A stretch of 9,694 nucleotides of DNA from Chloroflexota bacterium (GTDB taxonomy: Bacteria > Chloroflexota > Limnocylindria > QHBO01). A program made the position numbers and the translations under genes. The stretch spans positions 1 to 9,694 of the forward strand of contig VBJX01000038.1 of the NCBI GenBank assembly GCA_005879775.1. Direction: 5' to 3'. The notes beneath the pieces were generated by a model, which was not told the origin of the DNA, ran no database searches, and saw nothing but the letters and a program-made list of their open reading frames with translations. How positions within the stretch are numbered: position 1 is the first letter of the stretch; each line of letters starts with the position of its first letter. Below are positions 1 to 5,991 of this stretch, in pieces.

Positions 1-825
1 AGCTTCATCCAGACCTTCGGCGCGACGGTGGTGCCTTCACCGTCCACCGAAACCAACGCCGGACGGACGATCCTGGCGGCCGATCCGGACTCGACCGGCA
101 GCCTGGGGATCGCCATCAGCGAGGCGATCGAGGTGGCGGCGACGCACGACGACACCAAGTACTCGCTGGGAAGCGTCCTGAACCACGTCCTCCTCCACCA
201 GACAGTGATCGGGCAGGAGGCGATCAAGCAGATGGCCATGGCCGGCGACCAGCCCGATGTGGTGATCGGCTGCGCCGGTGGTGGGTCGAACTTCAGCGGG
301 ATCGCGTTCCCGTTCCTGCGCGACAAGCTGACCGGCGAGAGCCGAACCCGATTCCTGGCGGTCGAGCCGGTGTCGTGTCCATCCCTGACGCAGGGCGAAT
401 ACCGGTACGACTTCGGCGACACGGTCGGCACGACCCCGCTGCTGAAGATGCACACCCTGGGCAATGGCTTCCGCCCGGCGCCGATCCACGCCGGCGGCCT
501 CCGCTACCACGGCATGGCGCCGATGGTCAGCCACCTCTACGACCTGGGCTTCATCGAGGCCAGGGCCTACGCCCAGAACACCTGCTTCGAGGCGGCGATC
601 CAGTTCGCCCGCACCGAAGGGATCATCCCGGCGCCCGAGTCCAGCCACGCCATCCGCGCGGCGATCGACGAGGCGCTCGAGGCGAAGGAGGCGGGCCAGG
701 AGCGCGTCATCCTGTTCAACCTCTCCGGTCACGGCTACTTCGACATGGCCGCCTACGACGCCTACCTGGCGGGGCAGCTGGTTGACGTGGCCTACGAGCC
801 CCAGCGAGAGGCGGTGGCCGTCTAG
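1..825 (+). CDS. trpB: Tryptophan synthase beta chain, TrpB2 type (5'-truncated by window edge)
   Basis: This PLP enzyme joins indole (or an indole source) with L-serine to make L-tryptophan in the cytoplasm. The frame is open from base 1, so the N-terminal part, including the PLP-binding lysine, lies outside the window. The 274 visible residues carry the GAGGGSN-like phosphate-binding loop (GGGSN at visible residues 93-97), the block EYRYDFGDTVGTTPLLKMH, the GLRYHGMAPMVSHL block, and a C-terminal NLSGHGYFD segment. These blocks are typical of the TrpB2 (TrpB-like) subfamily rather than classical TrpB1. TrpB2 proteins are about 430-450 residues, so roughly 60% is present. No trpA follows; the next gene is a DUF427 protein. 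That fits TrpB2, which often occurs without a linked trpA. The family call is firm. Whether its role is Trp synthesis or indole salvage cannot be decided here. Confidence 0.93.
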   Translation, partial: SFIQTFGATVVPSPSTETNAGRTILAADPDSTGSLGIAISEAIEVAATHDDTKYSLGSVLNHVLLHQTVIGQEAIKQMAMAGDQPDVVIGCAGGGSNFSGIAFPFLRDKLTGESRTRFLAVEPVSCPSLTQGEYRYDFGDTVGTTPLLKMHTLGNGFRPAPIHAGGLRYHGMAPMVSHLYDLGFIEARAYAQNTCFEAAIQFARTEGIIPAPESSHAIRAAIDEALEAKEAGQERVILFNLSGHGYFDMAAYDAYLAGQLVDVAYEPQREAVAV

Positions 826-837
826 CGGCCAGCGTCC

Positions 838-870
838 GGGGGCCAGGGGGCGAGGGGCTGGAACAAGGGG
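838..870 (+). other. G-rich tract, possible G-quadruplex
   Basis: Four runs of four or five G (838-842, 846-850, 854-857, 867-870) are separated by loops of 3, 3 and 9 nt directly after the trpB stop. The third loop is longer than the usual 7-nt limit, so this is only a marginal quadruplex motif. Its last G run is also the 5' end of the hairpin at 867-900, so the two structures would compete. Confidence 0.3.
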
Positions 871-900
871 CGGCGCTCAACGTGCTCTGAGCGCCGCCCC
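867..900 (+). terminator. Strong 13-bp hairpin after trpB
   Basis: GGGGCGGCGCTCA (867-879) pairs perfectly with TGAGCGCCGCCCC (888-900) across an 8-nt loop. It starts 41 nt after the trpB stop and ends 23 nt before the DUF427 start. There is no T run after it on the plus strand, so it is either a U-less terminator, common in GC-rich genomes, or an mRNA 3'-end stabiliser. The position between two genes that appear to have separate promoters favours a terminator. Confidence 0.6.
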
Positions 901-911
901 TGCATCGGCGC

Positions 912-917
912 TACGAT
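912..917 (+). promoter_or_regulatory. -10-like hexamer TACGAT before the DUF427 gene
   Basis: TACGAT ends exactly 6 nt before the ATG at 924. Transcription would therefore start on or next to the A of the start codon. No Shine-Dalgarno sequence precedes the ATG and no good -35 box is visible. This is the geometry of leaderless TANNNT promoters in GC-rich bacteria. It is inferred from sequence only. Confidence 0.45.
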
Positions 918-923
918 CCGCGC

Positions 924-1208
924 ATGGCACGTGCAACCTGGAACGGAGCGGTGATCGCGGAGAGCGACCGCTTCGAGATCGTCGAGGGCAACGTCTACTT
1001 CCCGCCCGATACGGTGAAGCGCGAGTACCTGCAGCCGAGCGACACCCACACCGAATGCTGGTGGAAGGGGACCGCCAGCTACTACTCGCTCTCCGTGGAC
1101 GGCAAGGAGAACCTCGACGCCGCCTGGTACTACCCCGATGCCTCCGAAAAGGCCAAGAACGTGGAGGGCTACGTCGCCTTCTGGCGGGGCGTCACCGTCG
1201 AGCGCTGA
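924..1208 (+). CDS. DUF427 (NTP_transf_9) domain protein
   Basis: This is a small single-domain cytoplasmic protein of 94 residues. It matches the DUF427 family, whose biochemical role is not established. Recognisable family features are the N-terminal A.WNG.VIAES block, the central HTECWWKGTASYYSL segment (about residues 42-56), the AAWYYPDAS segment (about 66-74) and the C-terminal YVAFWRGVTVE. The length is normal for the one-domain form, so it looks complete. There is no signal peptide or membrane segment. The ATG at 924 is chosen because it starts the conserved region and has a -10-like TACGAT 6 nt upstream. The gene lies after a strong hairpin and so is probably transcribed separately from trpB. 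It converges on the META lipoprotein gene, and the two frames overlap by 17 bp only because the latter is frameshifted. Confidence 0.9.
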   Translation: MARATWNGAVIAESDRFEIVEGNVYFPPDTVKREYLQPSDTHTECWWKGTASYYSLSVDGKENLDAAWYYPDASEKAKNVEGYVAFWRGVTVER

Positions 1209-1980
1209 CCGCTCGGCCTCCTAGCTGGGCTGCAGCTGGAGTCCCTTGTCGCCGGCGGTGAGGGTGAGCAGCTTGGCAGGTGACCTCGCCGGCGCGCACC
1301 ACGCCCAGCACCGCGGCCTCCATGCCGTTCCGCTGGTCCTGGCACAGCTTCAGCTCGGTGACGATGTCGGAGAAGGCCAGCGTGTCGCCCCGGACGGTGT
1401 ACGTGCCGCCGGCTCCGTTGCAGCCGGTGTTGATCAGGACCTTTCCGTCGGCGTTGAACTGCAGGGTTGCGACCACGCCATCTGGCACGCTCGACATCGC
1501 GTCGCCGCTGATGACCGAGACGACCGTCCAGGTCGGGCCGACCAGGGGCTGATCCGGCTCGGCGACCTCCCGGTCGAGGAGCTTGATGACGGTCTCCCCG
1601 GACGCCAGCCGCAGGTCGTTGCCGTCCAGGCGGATCGTGGGGCCAGCGGTGATGAAGCCGGCCAGCCATTCGTCCTGCGTCATGCGGACCTCGTCGCAGC
1701 CCATGTCCGTGGTCGCCAGGTTGCTCACGTCGAGCCGGCCGTCATGAACGGCGTACGCGCCGCCCATGGTGTTGCAGCCGGCCGAGAGCGAGATCTGGCC
1801 GTCCTTGAAGGAGATTCGGATCCGGGTCTGGGCGACGAGCTGGTGGGTCCTGCCCCCATCGGTCACAGCGGTGGAGAGGAAGGATCGGCCATCGAGTGAG
1901 GGTCCGCTGCCGGCAGTTGTCGCCGCGCACGCGGTGAGCAGGAGTGGCAATGCCAGCAGGGCTCGCGCCAGGATGCTCAT
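1192..1980 (-). CDS. Lipoprotein with two META (DUF306/HslJ-like) domains, C-terminus frameshifted
   Basis: This is a predicted exported lipoprotein of 262 residues as read. Residues 1-18 form a signal peptide ending in the lipobox LTAC, with Cys18 as the lipidation site. Two META domains follow, at about residues 30-137 and 147-235. Each contains a GCN motif (Cys69 and Cys187) and a second cysteine exactly 26 residues later (Cys95 and Cys213), which suggests an internal duplication with one disulfide per domain. META domains occur in HslJ and related envelope or stress proteins, and their function is poorly known. The start ATG at 1980 has AGGGG (1985-1989) four nt upstream. After residue 235 the reading frame turns Arg/Ala-rich. 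In another frame the same DNA encodes a normal META ending, LTLTAGDKGLQLQPS, with a TAG at 1221-1223. The true or ancestral end is therefore probably 1221, and the gene carries a small indel or a sequence error. Confidence 0.85.
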   Translation of the reverse strand: MSILARALLALPLLLTACAATTAGSGPSLDGRSFLSTAVTDGGRTHQLVAQTRIRISFKDGQISLSAGCNTMGGAYAVHDGRLDVSNLATTDMGCDEVRMTQDEWLAGFITAGPTIRLDGNDLRLASGETVIKLLDREVAEPDQPLVGPTWTVVSVISGDAMSSVPDGVVATLQFNADGKVLINTGCNGAGGTYTVRGDTLAFSDIVTELKLCQDQRNGMEAAVLGVVRAGEVTCQAAHPHRRRQGTPAAAQLGGRAVSARR

Positions 1981-1984
1981 CGTG

Positions 1985-1989
1985 CCCCT
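1985..1989 (-). promoter_or_regulatory. Ribosome binding site AGGGG of the META lipoprotein gene
   Basis: On the minus strand AGGGG lies four nt before the ATG at 1980 and fixes this start over longer in-frame options. Most genes in this window have no such site, so this one is probably translated from a leadered mRNA. The 57-bp divergent spacer (1981-2037) must hold the promoters of both flanking genes. Confidence 0.45.
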
Positions 1990-2021
1990 GACGCCTCGAT
2001 TCGTGGATTGGTTCCGCGCGC

Positions 2022-2027
2022 TACATT
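2022..2027 (+). promoter_or_regulatory. -10-like hexamer TACATT before the F420-type oxidoreductase gene
   Basis: TACATT ends 10 nt before the ATG at 2038, giving a predicted leader of only a few nt. A weak -35-like TTCGTG (2000-2005) sits 16 nt upstream. There is no Shine-Dalgarno sequence before the ATG. Confidence 0.4.
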
Positions 2028-2037
2028 GCGCCCAGCG

Positions 2038-2910
2038 ATGAAGATCGGCCTCCAGATCAACAACTTCACCTGGCCCGGCGGGCCCGCCGCAATCGGCCCC
2101 ACCCTGGCCAGCGTGGTGCGCACCGCCGACCAGGTTGGCTTCGACTCGATCTGGGTGATGGACCATTTCTTCCAGATCCGTGGTCTCGGCCCACCAGAGG
2201 CGCCGATGCTCGAGGGGATGACCGCCCTGGGCTTCATGGCAGCCAACTCGGAGCGGGCGCGCCTGGGCCTGATGGTCGGCGGCATCCACTATCGATCGCC
2301 GGGGCTGTGGATCAAGGCGACCACCACGCTCGATGTCCTCTCGGGCGGGCGCGCCTGGTTCGGGATCGGTGCCGCCTGGAACGAGGAGGAGTCACGCGCG
2401 CTCGGCTTCCCGATGCCGCCGCTGCGCGAGCGCTTCGAGTGGCTGGAAGACACGCTGAAGATGGCGCACGGCATGTGGTCGGGTGGGAGCGGCAGCGGCG
2501 AGAACTTTGACGGAACGCACGTTAACGCCACTCGGCTCCTCAACTCGCCGCAGATCCTGTCGCGCCCGCGCGTGCCGATCATGATCGGCGGAGGCGGGGA
2601 GCAGAAGACGCTGCGCCTGGTGGCCCAGTACGCCGACGCCTGCAACGTCTTCGGCGGCCCCGAGCGGATCGCGCACAAGTACGCGGTGCTGCGCGAGCAC
2701 TGCGAGCGCCTGGGGCGACCCTACGAGGAGATCGAGCGCTCCACCCTGCAGGGGATCGACCTGGAGCACCAGTCGCCCGATGAGGTGGTCGAGCACTTCG
2801 GCGTGCTGGCGGAGGCCGGCGCGCAGCACGTCATCACCAGCGTGCGCGGCGTGAACGACCTGACCCGCCTGGAGCGGATCGGGGCGGAGATCCTGCCCCA
2901 GCTGCGCTAG
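2038..2910 (+). CDS. LLM-class (luciferase-like) F420-dependent oxidoreductase
   Basis: This is a soluble TIM-barrel oxidoreductase of 290 residues. The luciferase-like monooxygenase superfamily uses FMN or, in the subgroup resembling this one, coenzyme F420. The substrate is unknown. Visible family blocks are the N-terminal MKIGLQI strand, ADQVGFDSIWVMDHFF (30-45), TLDVLSGGRAWFGIGAAWNEEE (97-118, the most diagnostic block) and VPIMIGGGGEQKTLRLVAQYADACN (179-203, cofactor-phosphate region). The length is typical of the F420-dependent subgroup. The ATG at 2038 is preferred over an in-frame GTG at 2008 because the conserved barrel strand begins there and a -10-like TACATT lies between them. The gene diverges from the META lipoprotein gene and shares its stop region with proS. 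F420 use is inferred from family resemblance; no F420 biosynthesis gene is in the window. Confidence 0.9.
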   Translation: MKIGLQINNFTWPGGPAAIGPTLASVVRTADQVGFDSIWVMDHFFQIRGLGPPEAPMLEGMTALGFMAANSERARLGLMVGGIHYRSPGLWIKATTTLDVLSGGRAWFGIGAAWNEEESRALGFPMPPLRERFEWLEDTLKMAHGMWSGGSGSGENFDGTHVNATRLLNSPQILSRPRVPIMIGGGGEQKTLRLVAQYADACNVFGGPERIAHKYAVLREHCERLGRPYEEIERSTLQGIDLEHQSPDEVVEHFGVLAEAGAQHVITSVRGVNDLTRLERIGAEILPQLR

Positions 2911-4607
2911 CGAGCCGCGATCAGCTCTGCCTCGACCTCGGCGATCGGCCGCACCGATCGTTCGCCGCTGGCCCGCTCGGTCACCTCCATCCCGCCGGCG
3001 GCCAGCGACCGCGGCGAGATGGTCATGATGCGTGGCATGCCGAGCAGCTCGGCATCGGTGAATTTCACGCCGGGTGACTCGTCGCGATCGTCGTACAGGA
3101 TCGCCACGCCGCCATCGGTCAGGCGCTGGTAGAGCCCTTCGGCGGCCTCGGCCACCGCTGGATCGCGCCCTGCCCCGATCGACACCAGGTGCGCGTCATA
3201 CGGCGCCACGGCCGCCGGCCAGACGATCCCCTTGTCGTCGTGGTGCACCTCGACGATGCAGGCCAGGCTGCGACCCAGCCCGATCCCGTAGCTGCCCATC
3301 ACGATCGAGTGTCGCGAGCCGTCCTCGGCGAGGTAGGTGGCGCCGAGCTTGTCGGTGAAATCGGTCCCCAGCTTGAAGATGTTGCCGACCTCGATCCCGT
3401 TGCGCAGTGCGACCGGCGTGCCGCATTGCGGGCAGGGGTCTCCCTCGCGGGCGCTGGTGATGTCGACCACCAGGTCGGGCGTGAAGTCGCGTCCCACGTT
3501 CACGTTCCGCAGGTGATAGCCATGCTTGTTGGCCCCGGCCACCAGGTTGGGGGAGCGGGCCACCAGGTCGTCGACGACCACGGTGGTGCCGGTCGCCCCG
3601 ATCGGGCTGGCATAGCCGGGCTCCATGCCGGCGGCCTTGATCTCCTCCACGTGCGCCGGGCGCAGCCCGCCAACGGCTTTGACGGCGTTGAACAGCTTCG
3701 TCTCATTGACCTCGAAGTCGCCGCGCACGATGGCCGTGACGAGCCTCCCGTCGCCGGTGACGAAGAAGGTCGCCTTGGCGGTGCGGTCGGTTCCCACGCC
3801 GAGGTAATCGGCCAGGCTGGCGATGGTCGGCGTCTGGGGTGTGGCGACCTCCTCGACGGGGAGCGGCTCCTCGGCCGGCGGCTCGGGCTTGCGGACGGTG
3901 GCGATCTGCTGGTTGGCCGCGTACCCGCAGCTGTCGCACAGCACGAGCGTGTCCTCGCCATGCGGGTTGAGGACCATGAACTCGTGGGCCAGGCTGCCGC
4001 CCATGATCCCGACGTCGGCACCGACGGTCACGATCGGCAGGCCGAGGCGCTCGAAGATCCGGTCGTAGGCGGTGTGATGCGCCTCGTAGGAGAGATCCAG
4101 GCCGGCGTCATCGGCGTCGAGGGAGTACGAGTCCTTCATCACGAACTCGCGGACCCGGATCAGGCCGCCCCGAGAGCGAGGCTCGTCGCGGAACTTCGTC
4201 TGGAAGTGGTAGACGATGGCCGGCAGCTGCCGGTAGCTCTTGACCAGGTCGCGCAGCAGGTCGGCCACCACCTCCTCGTGGGTCATGGCCAGCACCATGT
4301 CGCGCCCGGTGCGGTCCTTGAAGCGCAGCAGCTCCGGCCCGATCTTCTGGTAGCGCCCCGACTCGCGCCACAGGTCGGCGGGGTGGACCACCGGCATCTC
4401 CATCTCCTGCCCGCCGATGGCGTCGATCTCCTCGCGGATCACCTGCTCGATCCGCTGCTGGACGCGGAAACCGAGCGGCAGCAGCGTGTAGATCCCGGCG
4501 CCCAGCTGACGGATGTAGCCGGCGCGCACGAGGAGCCGATGCGAGACCATCTCGGCTTCGGCCGGATCGTCGCGGAGGGACGTGAAGAAGAGCTTGGAGA
4601 GGCGCAT
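2907..4607 (-). CDS. proS: Prolyl-tRNA synthetase, bacterial type with editing (INS) domain
   Basis: ProRS attaches L-proline to tRNA-Pro in the cytoplasm using ATP. The protein has 566 residues, normal for the bacterial form. Class II signature motif 1 lies at about residues 44-80, motif 2 at 139-163 (FRDEPRSRGGLIRVREF) and motif 3 at 438-452 (GSYGIGLGRSLACIV). The INS domain that hydrolyses mischarged Ala-tRNA-Pro occupies about 225-390 and keeps the editing lysine context TAKATFF (Lys278) and a GYASP loop (331-335). Paired cysteines Cys224/Cys227 and Cys392/Cys395 flank the insertion, as in many bacterial ProRS. The anticodon-binding domain is about 468-566. The ATG at 4607 starts the conserved MRLSKLFFTSLRDDPAEAE block. 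The upstream MFS gene is 41 bp away, with a -10-like TAGAAT in the gap. The stop overlaps the stop of the convergent oxidoreductase gene. All key motifs are intact. Confidence 0.97.
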   Translation of the reverse strand: MRLSKLFFTSLRDDPAEAEMVSHRLLVRAGYIRQLGAGIYTLLPLGFRVQQRIEQVIREEIDAIGGQEMEMPVVHPADLWRESGRYQKIGPELLRFKDRTGRDMVLAMTHEEVVADLLRDLVKSYRQLPAIVYHFQTKFRDEPRSRGGLIRVREFVMKDSYSLDADDAGLDLSYEAHHTAYDRIFERLGLPIVTVGADVGIMGGSLAHEFMVLNPHGEDTLVLCDSCGYAANQQIATVRKPEPPAEEPLPVEEVATPQTPTIASLADYLGVGTDRTAKATFFVTGDGRLVTAIVRGDFEVNETKLFNAVKAVGGLRPAHVEEIKAAGMEPGYASPIGATGTTVVVDDLVARSPNLVAGANKHGYHLRNVNVGRDFTPDLVVDITSAREGDPCPQCGTPVALRNGIEVGNIFKLGTDFTDKLGATYLAEDGSRHSIVMGSYGIGLGRSLACIVEVHHDDKGIVWPAAVAPYDAHLVSIGAGRDPAVAEAAEGLYQRLTDGGVAILYDDRDESPGVKFTDAELLGMPRIMTISPRSLAAGGMEVTERASGERSVRPIAEVEAELIAAR

Positions 4608-4616
4608 GGAGCGCTG

Positions 4617-4622
4617 ATTCTA
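4617..4622 (-). promoter_or_regulatory. -10-like hexamer TAGAAT before proS
   Basis: On the minus strand TAGAAT ends 9 nt before the proS ATG, implying a very short leader. It is the best match to TATAAT in the window. It is framed by an inverted repeat, GAGCGC (4609-4614) and GCGCTC (4626-4631), separated by 11 nt. That repeat could be an operator or could form a 5'-end or MFS 3'-end hairpin. Confidence 0.5.
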
Positions 4623-4648
4623 CCGGCGCTCGCAGGGGCGGGCCGGGC

Positions 4649-5962
4649 TCAGCCGCTCGGCGCCACCGTGCCGACCAGGTGCTCGTTGGCCCGCAGCCCG
4701 CGCAGCGGCAGGATGGCGATCAGCAGCAGCACGAAGCTGCCGAGGAGGAGGCCGTCGATGCCACGCCACTGGGCGGTGGCCCCGCCGACCAGGGAGCCGA
4801 CGATCTGGCCGACCCCCAAGAAGACCGAATAGAGCCCCATCACCGCGCCGCGGTCGTGCGGGTGGGTCTCGGTCATGTCCGCCAGCAGACCCAGCGCGGC
4901 GGGTGTGGCACCGGCCAGGATGAAGAGCCCGGCGAGGAGGATCGCCACCAGGCCGGCGACCGCCACCGGACCCCAGCCCTGCGAGTGGTTGAGGGCGAAA
5001 ACCGCAGCCATCATCGCCAGGCCACCGGCGATCCCGACTCCGATGATGGTCGTGCGCCGATAGCTCTTGAACCGGTTGCCCCAGTAGAAGAGCCCGGCGA
5101 AGAAGACGATCAGCCCAATGCTGAGGCCGACGGACAGCTCGGTCCCGCTCAGCCCGCCGTTGAGCACCTGGTCGCCGAAGCTGGCGTTGGGCTCGCTCAT
5201 CAGCTGGAAGATCGAGACGCTGCTCCACGAGCCGATCACCGCGTTCAGCGCGATCCAGGTCGGGGCCAGGAGCATGACGTGTGACCCGACCAGGGCCTCG
5301 CGGTAGCGACGCCAGCTGAACCGATCCGCCCCTCCCGCGCTCGACGCCGGCTCGGATCCTGCGATCTCGGCCACGCCCCACCGATAGACGGCGTACGCCA
5401 GGCCGTAGAGGACCGCGTTGACGAAGAAGGCGTTGGCCCCCATCAGGTCGAAGAGCTGGCCCGATACCGCCAGGCCGACCCCCAACCCGGCCAGCGTGGC
5501 CGCCTCGAAGCGCGCCACGGCTCGACCGCGGATCGCCTCGTCGCCCGAGGTGGCGAGCGCGATGTAGCCGAGGATGGAGGGGATGCTCGACCCTGCGGCC
5601 GCGCCTTCCAGGAAGCGGGTGATGCCCAGCCAGACGAAGATCCCGGTCCCGATCAGGATCCCGAGCTCGATGCCGGATGGCGTGACCCCGCGCATGAGGA
5701 CGGCAGCGATGCCGAAGATCGGCCCCCACTGCATGACCCGATGCGCCCCGAGCCGGTCGGCGAGCACCCCGAAGACCGGTGACAGCGACAGCTCGGCGGC
5801 GAAGTAGGCGGCTCCCACGATGCCGGCCACGATCGCCAGCACGTGCGGCCCGCCGTGCGCCGGCAGGCGAGCGAGGTAGATGGCCAGCAGGCCGCCGGCC
5901 AGGCCGGTGGAGAAGCGGAGCAGGAACGTGCCGAGCAGGACGGCGCGGATCGAGCGATTCAC
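4649..5962 (-). CDS. Major facilitator superfamily (MFS) transporter
   Basis: This is an integral membrane transporter of 437 residues with about 12 hydrophobic segments, for example residues 8-30, 41-66, 76-91, 99-117, 275-294, 304-323, 333-351, 375-394 and 405-420. The loop between segments 2 and 3 carries an MFS motif A-like sequence, GVLADRLGAHRV (65-76). A soluble loop at about 197-220 marks the usual centre of the 6+6 layout. The substrate cannot be told from sequence; efflux-type or sugar/drug MFS are all possible. The start is GTG at 5962, the first usable start before the hydrophobic core. No Shine-Dalgarno sequence is seen, but TACCCT lies 10 nt upstream. It sits 29 bp after the peptidase stop and 41 bp before proS on the same strand, so limited read-through co-transcription is possible. 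Confidence 0.92.
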   Translation of the reverse strand: MNRSIRAVLLGTFLLRFSTGLAGGLLAIYLARLPAHGGPHVLAIVAGIVGAAYFAAELSLSPVFGVLADRLGAHRVMQWGPIFGIAAVLMRGVTPSGIELGILIGTGIFVWLGITRFLEGAAAGSSIPSILGYIALATSGDEAIRGRAVARFEAATLAGLGVGLAVSGQLFDLMGANAFFVNAVLYGLAYAVYRWGVAEIAGSEPASSAGGADRFSWRRYREALVGSHVMLLAPTWIALNAVIGSWSSVSIFQLMSEPNASFGDQVLNGGLSGTELSVGLSIGLIVFFAGLFYWGNRFKSYRRTTIIGVGIAGGLAMMAAVFALNHSQGWGPVAVAGLVAILLAGLFILAGATPAALGLLADMTETHPHDRGAVMGLYSVFLGVGQIVGSLVGGATAQWRGIDGLLLGSFVLLLIAILPLRGLRANEHLVGTVAPSG

Positions 5963-5972
5963 CTCGAGGGCA

Positions 5973-5978
5973 AGGGTA
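5973..5978 (-). promoter_or_regulatory. Weak -10-like hexamer TACCCT before the MFS gene
   Basis: On the minus strand TACCCT ends 10 nt before the GTG start at 5962, inside the 29-bp gap after the peptidase gene. It fits the TANNNT pattern seen at other starts here but is the weakest of the six, and there is no convincing -35 box. Confidence 0.25.
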
Positions 5979-5991
5979 CCGTGACCTTGAC

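Noticed and set aside
1200..1214. Small inverted repeat GAGCG-N5-CGCTC between the DUF427 and META genes as a bidirectional terminator
   Set aside because: The stem is only five bp with no T run on either side. It is too weak to call.
464..1261. Open frame over the trpB end and DUF427 gene in another plus-strand frame
   Set aside because: It has Arg/Ser/Ala-rich low-complexity sequence and overlaps two well-supported genes.
2008..2037. In-frame GTG start at 2008 for the oxidoreductase
   Set aside because: It adds ten residues before the conserved first barrel strand and lies upstream of the likely -10 element.
1981..2289. N-terminal extension of the META lipoprotein frame to 2289
   Set aside because: It would run antisense through the oxidoreductase N-terminus and bury the signal peptide and lipobox inside the protein.
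3189..4832. Open frame of 547 codons antisense to proS
   Set aside because: The opposite strand encodes an intact ProRS with all motifs. The antisense frame is Asp/His/Gly/Val-rich with no recognisable domain, a typical GC shadow.
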